The notes below the pieces were generated by a model. That model ran no database searches and had not been told where the DNA came from. It saw only the letters and a program-made list of their open reading frames with translations. From NCBI RefSeq assembly GCF_040689395.1, contig NZ_JBFAZX010000019.1, positions 1-64,000 on the forward strand: DNA of 64,000 nucleotides, in the 5' to 3' direction. The DNA is from Dactylosporangium sp040689395 (GTDB taxonomy: Bacteria > Actinomycetota > Actinomycetes > Mycobacteriales > Micromonosporaceae). The position numbers were made by a program, and so were the translations under genes. Shown here piece after piece: positions 44,388 through 53,643 of this stretch. The stretch's first letter is position 1, and every line of letters starts with the position of its first letter.

Positions 44388-45748
44388 GGCTTGCTCGCCG
44401 CCGGCACTCGGCGGCGGGACCGGATCAGGCGCACGAGTACCGCGACGACCAGTGCGACGTCGAGGAACGCGCCCGGCAGCTTCGTCTTCGTGGCCAGGCC
44501 CAGGCTGTCCGGCAGGGTCAGGAACGGCAGCGCCACGACGGCGACGTGCACGCCGGTGCGCAGCCGGCCGGTCAGGTGCGTGCCGGCGAGCACCGCGATG
44601 CCGGCGAGCGCGTACCAGGCGTAGAACACCGGCCCGAGCACGGCCGTGGCCAGCAGCGCCAGGCCGGCGGCGGTGAGCACCGGGTCGGCGGCCTCCGCCG
44701 GCGTGCGGCGCGCCGTGCGCAGCGCCCGCCACCAGAGGTACAACAGGATCGCGGCGAGGGCGGCGAACCCGAGCGTGCGGGCCACGGCCACCGCGGTGTC
44801 GAACGCCGCCGGCCGGCCCGCGGCGCGCAGCACGTAACCGGCGGCCATGCCCACCCCCGTCGGGATCGACAGCCACTGCTTGAGCTCGGCGGTGGAGCCG
44901 AGCGCCCGGACGAAGCCGAGGCCGTGGCCGGTCGTGGCGGCGAGCACGGTGTACGTCAGCAGCATCGCCCCGGTGAAGCTCACCGGCGCGCGGCGGCACA
45001 GCCCGTTGCCGCGGAACAGCACGAGCAGCACCGCGAAGGGCGCGGCGACCACGGCGGTGACCTTCACGGCCGCGGCGAGCCCGAAGGCGGCGCCGGACAG
45101 CCCCGACCGGCCGCGGGTGGCGAACGCGAAGCCGGCCAGCACGAAGCCGGCGAGCAGGATGTCGTTGTGCACACCGGAGACGACGTGGATCAGCACGAGC
45201 GGGCTGGCGGCCAGTGCGGCGTTACCGTCGGTGAGGCGGTGCGCCGCCGCCACGCACAGCACCAGCCCCAGCACCGCGACCAGGCGGAACAGGCCGACGG
45301 CGACGACGAGGTGGCCGTGCGCGAGCCAGGCGGCGCCGCCGGAGATCGCGAACCACAGCGGGCCGTAGGGGGTCGGGGTGTCGCGCCACAGCGGCGGTAC
45401 GTCGGACAGCCAGGTGCACGGCAGCGCCGACGGCCCGTGTTCGTACAGGTTGAACCCGGCGTCGAAGAGCTGGCCCTGGCAGGCGTACGCGTACACGTCC
45501 AGGGCACCCATGGGCGGCGCGATCAGCAGCGGCGCGCTCCAGATCGCCGCGGTGACGAGCAGTTCGCGGGTGCCGGTGGTGTCGCGCAGGGCCCACCAGG
45601 CGCGGGCCAGCAGGGCCAGGCCGACGAACCAGACGCAGACGCCGGTCACCCACGCGGCGTCGTGGGGTAGCGGCTTGCCGGCCAGGAAACCGCTGGCGGC
45701 CAGCAGGGTTGTCGCGGCCAGCCCGAGCCAGCGCGGGTTGAGGCGCAC
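44384..45748 (-). CDS. MptB-like polyprenol-phosphomannose mannosyltransferase
   Basis: About 454 residues with 11-13 transmembrane helices, a GT-C type glycosyltransferase. The first outside loop has MGALDVYAYACQGQLFDAGF, where the Asp is the expected catalytic acid, as in MptA/MptB and other DUF2029/GT87-like proteins that use polyprenyl-phosphomannose for lipomannan or glycan elongation. PTPYGPLWFAISGG and LIHVVSGVHNDILLAGFVLA are also typical. GTG start is a best guess; there is no clear ribosome site. Divergent from the ABC exporter genes with a 43-bp gap. Confidence 0.85.
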   Translation of the reverse strand: MRLNPRWLGLAATTLLAASGFLAGKPLPHDAAWVTGVCVWFVGLALLARAWWALRDTTGTRELLVTAAIWSAPLLIAPPMGALDVYAYACQGQLFDAGFNLYEHGPSALPCTWLSDVPPLWRDTPTPYGPLWFAISGGAAWLAHGHLVVAVGLFRLVAVLGLVLCVAAAHRLTDGNAALAASPLVLIHVVSGVHNDILLAGFVLAGFAFATRGRSGLSGAAFGLAAAVKVTAVVAAPFAVLLVLFRGNGLCRRAPVSFTGAMLLTYTVLAATTGHGLGFVRALGSTAELKQWLSIPTGVGMAAGYVLRAAGRPAAFDTAVAVARTLGFAALAAILLYLWWRALRTARRTPAEAADPVLTAAGLALLATAVLGPVFYAWYALAGIAVLAGTHLTGRLRTGVHVAVVALPFLTLPDSLGLATKTKLPGAFLDVALVVAVLVRLIRSRRRVPAASKP

Positions 45749-45791
45749 GGGGGCATCGTAATAGCGTCCAAAATTGTCGTACCCCGGGGCT

Positions 45792-46736
45792 ATGGTCGGG
45801 GCCGTGGCGAACAACGGGGCATTGATCGCGGCGACCGCGCTGGTCAAGCGGTTCGGTGACTTCACGGCGGTCGATGGGATCGACGTGCGGGTGGCAGCCG
45901 GCGAGGCCTTCGGGTTCCTGGGCCCCAACGGTGCGGGCAAGTCCTCGACGATGCGGATGATCGGGTGCGTGTCGCGCCCGACGAGCGGGTCGCTGCGCAT
46001 CCTCGGCCTCGACGCGGCGCGGGACGGCCCCGCGATCCGGGCGCGGCTGGGCGTGTGCCCGCAGCAGGACACGCTCGACCCGGAGCTGACCGTGCTGGAA
46101 AACCTCGTCGCCTACGCACGCTATTTCGGGGTGCCGCGGCGGGTCGCGCGGGAGCGTGCCAGGGAGTTGCTCGACTTCGTGCAGCTGGCCGACCGGGCCG
46201 GCGACAAGGTGGAGCCGCTGTCCGGTGGCATGAAGCGACGGCTGACGATCGCCCGGGCGCTGGTCAACGAACCCGACATCGTGCTGCTCGACGAGCCGAC
46301 CACCGGGCTGGATCCGCAGGCCCGGCACCTGGTCTGGGAGCGGCTGTTCCGGCTCAAGCAGCGCGGCGTGACGCTGGTCCTCACGACGCACTACATGGAC
46401 GAGGCCGAGCAGTTGTGCGACCGGCTCGTCGTGATGGACGCGGGGCGGATCGTCGCGGAGGGCTCGCCGCGGCAACTGATCGAGCGGCACTCGACGCGCG
46501 AGGTGGTCGAGGTGCGCTTCGGCGAGGAGCCGTCGGACACGGCCGCTGACAAGCTCGACGGCATCGGTGAGCGCGTCGAGGTGCTGCCGGACCGCGTCCT
46601 GATCTACACGGCGGACGGCGACGCCGCGGTGGCCGAGATCGCCGGGCGCGGCCTGGTGCCGTCGAGCACGCTGGTCCGGCGCGGCTCGCTGGAGGACGTG
46701 TTCCTGCACCTCACCGGGCGGACGTTGGTGGAGTGA
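45792..46736 (+). CDS. ABC-2 exporter ATPase
   Basis: A 314-residue ATPase of the DrrA/NodI type. Walker A GPNGAGKSS, Q-loop VCPQQDTLDPELTVLENLVAYAR (part), signature LSGGMKRR and Walker B IVLLDEPTTGLDPQARHLVW. The C-terminal 80 residues form the regulatory extension of drug/lipid exporters. ATG chosen; GTG four codons later (AVANNGAL) is an alternative. TGATG overlap with the first permease. Confidence 0.92.
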   Translation: MVGAVANNGALIAATALVKRFGDFTAVDGIDVRVAAGEAFGFLGPNGAGKSSTMRMIGCVSRPTSGSLRILGLDAARDGPAIRARLGVCPQQDTLDPELTVLENLVAYARYFGVPRRVARERARELLDFVQLADRAGDKVEPLSGGMKRRLTIARALVNEPDIVLLDEPTTGLDPQARHLVWERLFRLKQRGVTLVLTTHYMDEAEQLCDRLVVMDAGRIVAEGSPRQLIERHSTREVVEVRFGEEPSDTAADKLDGIGERVEVLPDRVLIYTADGDAAVAEIAGRGLVPSSTLVRRGSLEDVFLHLTGRTLVE

Positions 46737-47500
46737 TGGGCACCCTGGCCGCTCTGGAATACCACCTCACCTCCTATCGGCGCACGTGGCGCTCGACGGT
46801 GTTCAGCTCGTTCGCCCTGCCGGCCATGTTCCTGATCGCCATGGGCGTGACGGTCGGCAGCTACGTCGACGCGCGCCCGGGCGGCGGGCTCGGCGTGCCG
46901 TATCTGGACTACATCGGCCCCGGCCTGCTCGCCTCGACCGCGTTGCAGGTCGCCGTCGGCGAGTCGACCTGGCCGGTGTTCTCGGCGTTCAACTGGATTC
47001 GCAGCTACCACGCGATGCGCGCCACGCCGCTGACGACGGGGGCGATCATGCGGGGACACCTGCTGTATCTGGCGCTGCGGACCGCGCTGGCCGCGGTCGC
47101 GTTCCTGCTGGTGCTGCTGCCCTTCGGAGCCCTGCACTCGTGGTGGGCGCTCGCCGCACCGCTGCCCGCGGTGCTGGTCGGCCTGGCGTTCGGGGCTCCG
47201 ACGTTCGGTTTCGCGGCGGCGGTGGACAGCGACGGCTATTTCGCCGTGCTGTTCCGCCTGGTCGTGGTGCCGATGTCGCTGTTCGCCGGCGTGTTCTTCC
47301 CGGTGGAGAGCCTGCCCGCGCCGGCCCGCGCGCTGGCCTACGCCTCACCGCTGTGGCACGGCGTCGAGCTGTGCCGCGCGGCCACGCTGGGCACCCCGAC
47401 CGCCTGGGGTGTCTGGGCGCACACGGCCGTCCTGCTGGCCTGGATCGCGGCCGGCTATGCGCTGGCCCTGCGCGGCTTCACCCACCGGCTGGAGGACTGA
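46736..47500 (+). CDS. ABC-2 exporter permease 1
   Basis: A 254-residue membrane protein of the ABC-2 (DrrB/NodJ) type with six helices. LEYHLTSYRRTWRSTVFSSF opens the protein, and the family segment PMSLFAGVFFPVESLPAPAR ... ASPLWHGVELCR is clear. Works with the ATPase before it. The ATG overlaps the ATPase stop, with GGTGGAG as ribosome site; its own TGA overlaps the next ATG. Confidence 0.9.
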   Translation: MGTLAALEYHLTSYRRTWRSTVFSSFALPAMFLIAMGVTVGSYVDARPGGGLGVPYLDYIGPGLLASTALQVAVGESTWPVFSAFNWIRSYHAMRATPLTTGAIMRGHLLYLALRTALAAVAFLLVLLPFGALHSWWALAAPLPAVLVGLAFGAPTFGFAAAVDSDGYFAVLFRLVVVPMSLFAGVFFPVESLPAPARALAYASPLWHGVELCRAATLGTPTAWGVWAHTAVLLAWIAAGYALALRGFTHRLED

Positions 47501-48306
47501 TGGTCACAACGATGGTCTATGGGCGGATCGAGCGCGACGCCAGGGGCGCGCTGTCGGTCACCGCGCGTAACCTGGCGGCGGCGCGGCATGCGTTGTACTG
47601 GTGGGTGCTGCTGTCCGGGTTCGCCGAGCCGCTGCTGTATCTGCTCTCGATCGGCGTCGGGGTGGGGCGGCTGATCGGCGACGTGCCGCTGGCCGACGGG
47701 CGAATGGTGACGTATGCGCAGTTCGTGGCGCCGGCGATGCTCGCCGCGTCGGGCATGAACGGTGCGCTGGCCGAGACCGTCATGAACTTCTACGGCAAGT
47801 TGAAGTTCATGAAGCTCTACGACGCCACGCTGGCCACGCCGGTCACGCCGATGCAGCTGTCCGGGGGTGAGCTGCTGTGGGCGATGATCCGCGGCGGGTT
47901 CTACTGCGCGGCGTTCCTGACGGTGATGGTGGCGCTCGGGCTGACCGCCCCGCTGTGGGCGCTGGCGGCGTTCCCGGCGGCGATGCTGGTCGGGTTCGCG
48001 TTCGGCGGGCTGGGCATGGCGTTGTCGACGCTGCTGCGCTCGTGGCAGGACTTCGACTACGTCAACGTGGCGCAGTTCGGGCTGTTTCTGTTCAGCGGGA
48101 CGTTCGCGCCGCCGTCGGGCTATCCGCTCGTGGCCCGGGTGCTGGTCGAGGCAACCCCGCTGTATCACGGCGTCGCGCTCGTGCGCGGGCTGTGCACCGG
48201 CTCACCGCAGTGGGGACTGGTCTGGCACGCGGTCTATCTGGCAGCCCTGGCAGCGGGCGGGCTGTGGCTCGCGAGCCGCCGGCTGGGAAAACTTCTGCTG
48301 ACCTAG
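47500..48306 (+). CDS. ABC-2 exporter permease 2
   Basis: A 268-residue paralogue of the preceding permease, with the same fold and the segment FLFSGTFAPPSGYPLVARVL then ATPLYHGVALVRGLC. Two different permeases make a heterodimeric NodIJ/DrrAB-like exporter. Substrate unknown; nearby genes (mannosyltransferase divergent, sugar regulon downstream) hint at glycolipid or polysaccharide export, but this is weak. GGAGGACTG precedes the ATG. A 281-bp AT-richer gap follows. Confidence 0.9.
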   Translation: MVTTMVYGRIERDARGALSVTARNLAAARHALYWWVLLSGFAEPLLYLLSIGVGVGRLIGDVPLADGRMVTYAQFVAPAMLAASGMNGALAETVMNFYGKLKFMKLYDATLATPVTPMQLSGGELLWAMIRGGFYCAAFLTVMVALGLTAPLWALAAFPAAMLVGFAFGGLGMALSTLLRSWQDFDYVNVAQFGLFLFSGTFAPPSGYPLVARVLVEATPLYHGVALVRGLCTGSPQWGLVWHAVYLAALAAGGLWLASRRLGKLLLT

Positions 48307-48587
48307 TTTGCCCCGGTTTTGGAAAGGTCGGATGATCTCTATGGAGGGCATCTGGCCTGCGGAAACGTGCATATTTTCGATTGCGTCCGAACTTACGTCA
48401 AAACCAGCAAAAGTTTGGTTACGAGCGCCAGAAGCTCTAGACGCGGGGGGTGGGACGGCCTAAAGTCTCGACGCAACACGGGTGTAACGCACGGCACACG
48501 GCCCGGCAAACCGGGGCCGGCGTGCCGGTGTGGTGGTGTAGCCGCATGTCGCGGACGCCTGCCTGCGACCTGACGAGGAGGTGCCCC

Positions 48588-49778
48588 ATGAACACGGTCA
48601 GTGCCATTGACAACCCGGTTCAGTCGCGCCTGCTCCGCCTGTTGCGGGACACCGGTGCGTTGTCGCGTGCGGAGCTGGCCGATCGTCTCGAGGTGCCGCG
48701 GCCCCGGCTGCTGGCGGACCTGGACGCGCTGGTCGCGACCGGGCTGATCCGCGAGGCGGGGCCGGCCGCGAGCCGTGGCGGGCGGCGTTCGACGCTGGTC
48801 GAGCTCAACCCGGGGCTGCGCTTCGCCGCGGTCGACCTGGGCGCCAGCTCGATCGACGTGGAGATCAGCGACGGCCGGCTGGAGCCGATCGCCGCCTACG
48901 GGGAGCGCTCCGACATCCGTTCAGGACCGAAGGTGATCCTGCAGCGGGTCAACGAGATCCTGCACAAGTTCAAGGCGGAGGGCGCCTACGAGCGCCTCAA
49001 CGCCATCGGCATCGGCGTGCCCGGCCCGGTCAGCTTCCGCGACGGGGTGCCGGTCTCTCCGCCGATCATGCCCGGCTGGGACCGGTTCCCGGTGCGGGAG
49101 GCGCTCGGGCGCGAGCACAACTGCCCGGTCGTCGTCGACAACGACGTCAACATCATGAGCATCGGCGAGCGCTACGGCGGCGTCGCGCACTCGGTCGACA
49201 ACCTGCTGTTCCTCAAGGTCGGCACGGGCATCGGCTGCGGCATCTACCTCAACGGCGAGGTCTACCGGGGCACCGACGGATGCGCCGGCGACATCGGCCA
49301 CATCCAGGTCGACAGCCACGGGCCGATCTGCGCGTGCGGCAACGTCGGCTGCCTGGAGGCGCTCTTCGGCGGCGGCGCGCTCGCTCGCGACGCGACCGCC
49401 GCGGCCCGCAGTGGCGCCTCCCCGGCGCTCGCGGACCGCCTCACCGCCAACGGCGCGGTGACCGCGAAGGACGTCGCCGACGGTGCGGCCGAGGGCGACG
49501 TCACCTGCATCCGGCTCATCCGCGACGGCGGGCGGCGCGTCGGCGGGGTGCTCGCCGGCCTGGTCAGCTTCATCAACCCGTCGATGATCGTGATCGGCGG
49601 CGGCCTGGCCGGCCTCGGGCACATCCTGCTCGCCGAGATCCGCAGCGTGGTGTACCGGCGCTCGCTGCCCCTTGCGACCGGCAACCTGCCGGTCGTCCTG
49701 TCCGAGCTCGGCCCTCGCGCCGGCGTCGTGGGCGCCGCGGTGCTGGCGAGCGAACTCGCATATGGACGGCCATCATGA
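48588..49778 (+). CDS. ROK-family transcriptional repressor
   Basis: A 396-residue protein with an N-terminal winged helix (about 10-65, LLRLLRDTGALSRAELADRL) and a ROK sugar-kinase-like domain. AAVDLGASSIDVEISDG is the phosphate-1 motif, GIGVPGPVSF and DNDVNIMSIGERYGG follow, and the zinc site CACGNVGCLEALFGG is intact. GTGIGCGIYL is the ATP-site region. Members such as XylR/NagC-like repress sugar genes until a sugar binds. ATG after AGGAGG. Its stop overlaps the ABC ATPase start, so it heads and probably autoregulates the sugar operon. The 281 bp upstream includes an AT-rich stretch around 48395-48420 as likely operator/promoter. Confidence 0.92.
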   Translation: MNTVSAIDNPVQSRLLRLLRDTGALSRAELADRLEVPRPRLLADLDALVATGLIREAGPAASRGGRRSTLVELNPGLRFAAVDLGASSIDVEISDGRLEPIAAYGERSDIRSGPKVILQRVNEILHKFKAEGAYERLNAIGIGVPGPVSFRDGVPVSPPIMPGWDRFPVREALGREHNCPVVVDNDVNIMSIGERYGGVAHSVDNLLFLKVGTGIGCGIYLNGEVYRGTDGCAGDIGHIQVDSHGPICACGNVGCLEALFGGGALARDATAAARSGASPALADRLTANGAVTAKDVADGAAEGDVTCIRLIRDGGRRVGGVLAGLVSFINPSMIVIGGGLAGLGHILLAEIRSVVYRRSLPLATGNLPVVLSELGPRAGVVGAAVLASELAYGRPS

Positions 49779-51364
49779 CAGAACCACCGGCACGGACCCC
49801 CGAACACTCCCCGGCGGACGTGGTCCTCCGGCTCACCGATGTGGTCAAGACGTTCCCCGGCGTCCGTGCGCTCGACGGCGTCCAGCTCGAGGTGCGCGCG
49901 GGCGAGGTGCACTGCCTGCTCGGGCAGAACGGCGCGGGCAAGTCGACGCTGATCAAGATCCTCTCCGGCGCGCACACCCCGGACTCGGGGGAGATCTGGT
50001 GGCAGGGCGAGCCGGCCGCCTTCGGCAGCCCGCAGGCGGCCATGAAGGCCGGCATCGCCACCATCTACCAGGAGCTCGACCTGGTCGACGGGCTCAGCGT
50101 GGCCGAGAACATGTATCTCGGCCACGAGCCCAACACCGGCGGCTTCGTGGCCCGGCGGGCGATGCGCCGCGGCGCGGCCGCGATCCTGCTGCGCCTCGGC
50201 CACCCGGAGATCCCGGGCGGCCGCGAGGTCGGCAAGCTGCCCGCGGCCGCGAAGCAGATCGTCAGCATGGGCCGGGCGCTGTCGCGCGAGGCACGGCTGC
50301 TCATCATGGACGAGCCGAGCGCCGTGCTGGCCCACGACGAGGTGCAGAACCTGTTCCGCATCGTGCGCGGCCTCACCGCGCAGGGCATCGCGGTCATCTA
50401 CATCTCCCACCGCCTCGACGAGATCCGCGAGATCGGCGACCGGGTCACCGTGCTCAAGGACGGCCGCACCACCGCCGCGAACCTCGACGCGAAGACCACC
50501 CCCAACCGCGAGCTGGTGAGCCGGATGACCGGCCGCACCATCGAGTACGTCTTCCCCGAGCGACCGGCCGCGCGCACCTTCGAGGGCGAGCCGCTGCTGC
50601 GGGTCGAGGGGCTGACGCTGCCGGGCCGCTTCAGCGACGTGTCGCTGGCCGTCCACGGCGGGGAGATCGTGGGCATCACCGGCCTGGTCGGCTCCGGCCG
50701 CTCCGAGGTGCTCGAGAGCATCTACGGCGCGCGCCGGCCCGCCGCCGGGACGGTGGAGCTCAACGGCCGGAAGCTGCGCCGCGGCAGCGTCAGCGCCGCC
50801 GTGCGGGCCGGCATCGGCATGGCGCCGGAGGAGCGTAAGAGCCAGGCGCTGCTGCTCGGCGAGCCGATCTACCGCAACGTGACCCTGGCCGGCTTCGCCC
50901 GCTACGCGCGGGCCGGCTTCACCGACGCCGGGCGCGAGCGCGAGGCGGCCGAGGACGTCACCCGCGACCTCGACCTGCGCCCGGCCGACGTCCGCCGCCC
51001 GGTGCGCACGCTGTCCGGCGGCAACCAGCAGAAGGTCGTCGTCGGCCGGTGGCTGCTCGGCGAGACCCGGCTGCTGCTGCTCGACGAGCCCACCCGCGGC
51101 GTCGACGTGGGTGCGCGGGCCGAGCTGTACCAGGTGATCCGCAAGCTCGCCGACGAGGGTGTCGGCGTGCTGCTCGTGTCCAGCGAGGTGCCCGAGGTGC
51201 TCGGCCTCTCCGACCGCGTGCTGGTCATGCGGGAGGGCAGGGTCGTGCGCGAGGCGCCCGCCGGTGAACTCGACGAAGACACCGTGCTCGACCTGGTGAT
51301 GGCCGGCTCGCTGCTCGACGGGGCCGACCTGGCGAGCACCGCCCCCGAAGGGACCGCAGCATGA
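49775..51364 (+). CDS. Sugar ABC importer ATPase (RbsA/MglA type)
   Basis: A 529-residue double ATPase. The first domain has GQNGAGKST, YQELDLVDGLSVAENMYLG and LLIMDEPSAVLA. The second has the degenerate Walker A GLVGSGRSEV that is normal for this family, signature LSGGNQQKVVVGRWL and LLLLDEPTRGVDVGAR. It powers the RbsC-type permease. ATGA overlap with ROK regulator and with the permease gene. Confidence 0.95.
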   Translation: MTEPPARTPEHSPADVVLRLTDVVKTFPGVRALDGVQLEVRAGEVHCLLGQNGAGKSTLIKILSGAHTPDSGEIWWQGEPAAFGSPQAAMKAGIATIYQELDLVDGLSVAENMYLGHEPNTGGFVARRAMRRGAAAILLRLGHPEIPGGREVGKLPAAAKQIVSMGRALSREARLLIMDEPSAVLAHDEVQNLFRIVRGLTAQGIAVIYISHRLDEIREIGDRVTVLKDGRTTAANLDAKTTPNRELVSRMTGRTIEYVFPERPAARTFEGEPLLRVEGLTLPGRFSDVSLAVHGGEIVGITGLVGSGRSEVLESIYGARRPAAGTVELNGRKLRRGSVSAAVRAGIGMAPEERKSQALLLGEPIYRNVTLAGFARYARAGFTDAGREREAAEDVTRDLDLRPADVRRPVRTLSGGNQQKVVVGRWLLGETRLLLLDEPTRGVDVGARAELYQVIRKLADEGVGVLLVSSEVPEVLGLSDRVLVMREGRVVREAPAGELDEDTVLDLVMAGSLLDGADLASTAPEGTAA

Positions 51365-52416
51365 GCACCGCCAATAGCATCAGCCCGACGGAACCGGTGG
51401 GAGTCCACGAGCCACCTCGCGTCACCGCGCAGAGCTGGTGGCAGCGCGACGGCGCGGACAACGCCAAGCGCAACCTCGCCCTGATCGGCGTGCTCCTGCT
51501 CCTGCTGATCATCGGTGCGATCACCCGGCCGGACATCTTCCTCGACATCGAGCGCCTGTGGAGCAACGAGCTCACGGTGCTCTCCCTGGCCTCCAGCATC
51601 GGCGTGATCACCGTCGGCATGACGTTCGTCATCATCAGCGGCGGCATCGACCTGTCGGTCGGCGCGTTGCTGGCCCTGGCGAGCGTGTGGTGCACGACGG
51701 TGGCGACGCAGAGCTACGGCGCCGGTGCGATGGTCTTCGCCGCGCTGGCCGTCGGCGCCGCCGCCGGGCTCGTCAACGGCGTGCTCATCGCCTACGGACG
51801 CCTGGTGCCGTTCATCGCCACGCTGGCGATGATGGTGTCCGCCCGCGGCCTGGCCCAGAACATCTCCGGGTCGCACACGCAGATCACCAACAACAAGTTC
51901 ATCATCAGCCTCGCCGGCGACAAGTTCCTCGGCGTGCCGTACACGATCATCATCTTCCTGGTCGTCGTCGTGCTCGGCTGGGTCCTGCTCAACCGCACCA
52001 CCTTCGGCCGGCGCACGATCGCCATCGGCGGCAACACCGAGGCGGCCCGCCTGGCCGGCATCAACGTCCGCCTGCAGACGGTGCTGCTGTATGTGCTGGG
52101 CGGCCTCTGCTGCGGCATCGCGGCGCTGATGGTCGTCTCGCAGACCACCTCCGGCAGCAACACCAACGGCGACGGCTACGAGCTCAGCGCGATCGCCGCC
52201 GCGATCATCGGCGGCACCGCGCTGACGGGCGGCCGCGGCACCATCATCGGCTCCCTGCTCGGCGTGCTGATCTTCAGCCAGATCACCAACCTGTTCGTGG
52301 TCAACAACCTGCCGCTGGACATCCAGCGGGTCATCAACGGCGGCATCATCGTCATCGCCGTGCTCGTTCAGCAGTTCCGGGTCACATCGCTCTGGCGCAG
52401 GCCCGCCTCCTCATAG
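51361..52416 (+). CDS. Sugar ABC importer permease (RbsC type)
   Basis: A 351-residue permease with 8-10 helices. Typical RbsC segments are MTFVIISGGIDLSVGALLAL, GLVNGVLIAYGRLVPFIATL, GGNTEAARLAGINVRLQTVL and GGTALTGGRGTIIGSLLGVL. It translocates a pentose, hexose or polyol delivered by the binding protein. ATGA overlap with the ATPase gene; 124 bp to the binding-protein gene. Confidence 0.95.
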   Translation: MSTANSISPTEPVGVHEPPRVTAQSWWQRDGADNAKRNLALIGVLLLLLIIGAITRPDIFLDIERLWSNELTVLSLASSIGVITVGMTFVIISGGIDLSVGALLALASVWCTTVATQSYGAGAMVFAALAVGAAAGLVNGVLIAYGRLVPFIATLAMMVSARGLAQNISGSHTQITNNKFIISLAGDKFLGVPYTIIIFLVVVVLGWVLLNRTTFGRRTIAIGGNTEAARLAGINVRLQTVLLYVLGGLCCGIAALMVVSQTTSGSNTNGDGYELSAIAAAIIGGTALTGGRGTIIGSLLGVLIFSQITNLFVVNNLPLDIQRVINGGIIVIAVLVQQFRVTSLWRRPASS

Positions 52417-52540
52417 CGCCTTCCCCCGATCGCTCGCGACGTCCACGCCGGACGGTAGCGCGGATCAGTGCACCCGAAAACAGCTCATGAAGTACACCCC
52501 CGAACACCCAACATCCCACAGACGACCAGGAGGTCGTGAG

Positions 52541-53596
52541 ATGAGCGCAATCTCGCCCGACATGTCCCGCCGCCGGCTTCTGCTCGGCGGGGCGGCCCTC
52601 GGCGCCGGCGCGCTGCTGGCCGGCTGCACGTCGAACGAGACCAAGGACAGCGCACCTCAGACCAACGTCAAGGAGGGCAACGCCGCGAGCGCGGCACCCG
52701 GCAAGCAGGTCACCATCGGCTTCTCCGCACCGGCCGCCGACCACGGCTGGATCGGCGCGATCACCGCCAACGCCAAGGCGCAGGCGGCGAAGTTCTCCGA
52801 CGTGACGCTCAAGGTGGTCGACGCCGGTAAGGACGCGCCCGCCCAGATCGCCGCGCTGGAGACCCTCATCGCGAGCAAGCCGGACGCCATCGTCCTGCTG
52901 CCGCAGGACGGCGCGCAGCTCACCGCCATCGGCAAGAAGGCCACGGACGCCGGCATCATCGTCATCAACCTCGACCGCGAGTTCTCCGACTCCGCCGCCT
53001 CGTTCAGCCTCATCAAGGGCGACAACTACGGCATGGGCATCGCCGCCGGTCACTACATCGGCGAGAAGCTCAAGGGCAAGACGGACGCGGTCATCGGCGA
53101 GATCCCCGGCATCGACGAGCTGCAGCTGACCAAGGACCGCTCGAAGGGCTTCGCCGACGCGCTGAAGAACTACGGGCTGAGCGTCAAGCACCGCGTCGCC
53201 GCCGGCTTCACCGTGCAGTCGGGCCAGGCCGCCGCGGCCAACCTGCTGCAGGCGGCGCCGAAGCTCGACGCCGTGTGGAACCACGACGACGACCAGGGCA
53301 TCGGCGTGCTCGCCGCGATCCAGCAGGCGGGGCGCAAGGAGTTCTTCATGGTCGGCGGCGCCGGCTCCCGCGACGCGATGGACCACATCAAGGCCGGCGA
53401 CACGGTGCTCACCGCGACGGTGACCTACCCGCCGTCGATGGCCTCGTCGGCGATCATCCTGGCCCGCCTCGCGGCGCAGGGCAACGGGATGGGCGACCTG
53501 GTCGAGCTGCAGGTGCCGAAGCTGATCGTGTTGCAGTCCGAGACGATCACCAAGGAGAACGTCGACAAGTACCTGCCGCTGGGCTTCAAGTCCTGA
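52541..53596 (+). CDS. Sugar-binding lipoprotein (RbsB type), Tat-exported
   Basis: A 351-residue periplasmic-binding-protein-1-like lipoprotein. The twin-arginine motif SRRRLLLGG (9-17) precedes a lipobox LAGC (Cys 29), so it is exported folded and lipid-anchored. QVTIGFSAPAADHGWIGAIT and ALETLIASKPDAIVLLPQDG are typical, with INLDREF and NHDDDQGIGVLAA forming the sugar pocket. GGAGG lies 8 nt before the ATG; an earlier in-frame ATG (52487) was rejected. Own ribosome site and gap suggest boosted expression compared with the transporter genes. Confidence 0.95.
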   Translation: MSAISPDMSRRRLLLGGAALGAGALLAGCTSNETKDSAPQTNVKEGNAASAAPGKQVTIGFSAPAADHGWIGAITANAKAQAAKFSDVTLKVVDAGKDAPAQIAALETLIASKPDAIVLLPQDGAQLTAIGKKATDAGIIVINLDREFSDSAASFSLIKGDNYGMGIAAGHYIGEKLKGKTDAVIGEIPGIDELQLTKDRSKGFADALKNYGLSVKHRVAAGFTVQSGQAAAANLLQAAPKLDAVWNHDDDQGIGVLAAIQQAGRKEFFMVGGAGSRDAMDHIKAGDTVLTATVTYPPSMASSAIILARLAAQGNGMGDLVELQVPKLIVLQSETITKENVDKYLPLGFKS

Positions 53597-53643
53597 CCCC
53601 ATCCGGAACTACTTGAACCATCGGAATCAGAGAGGAACCGCCA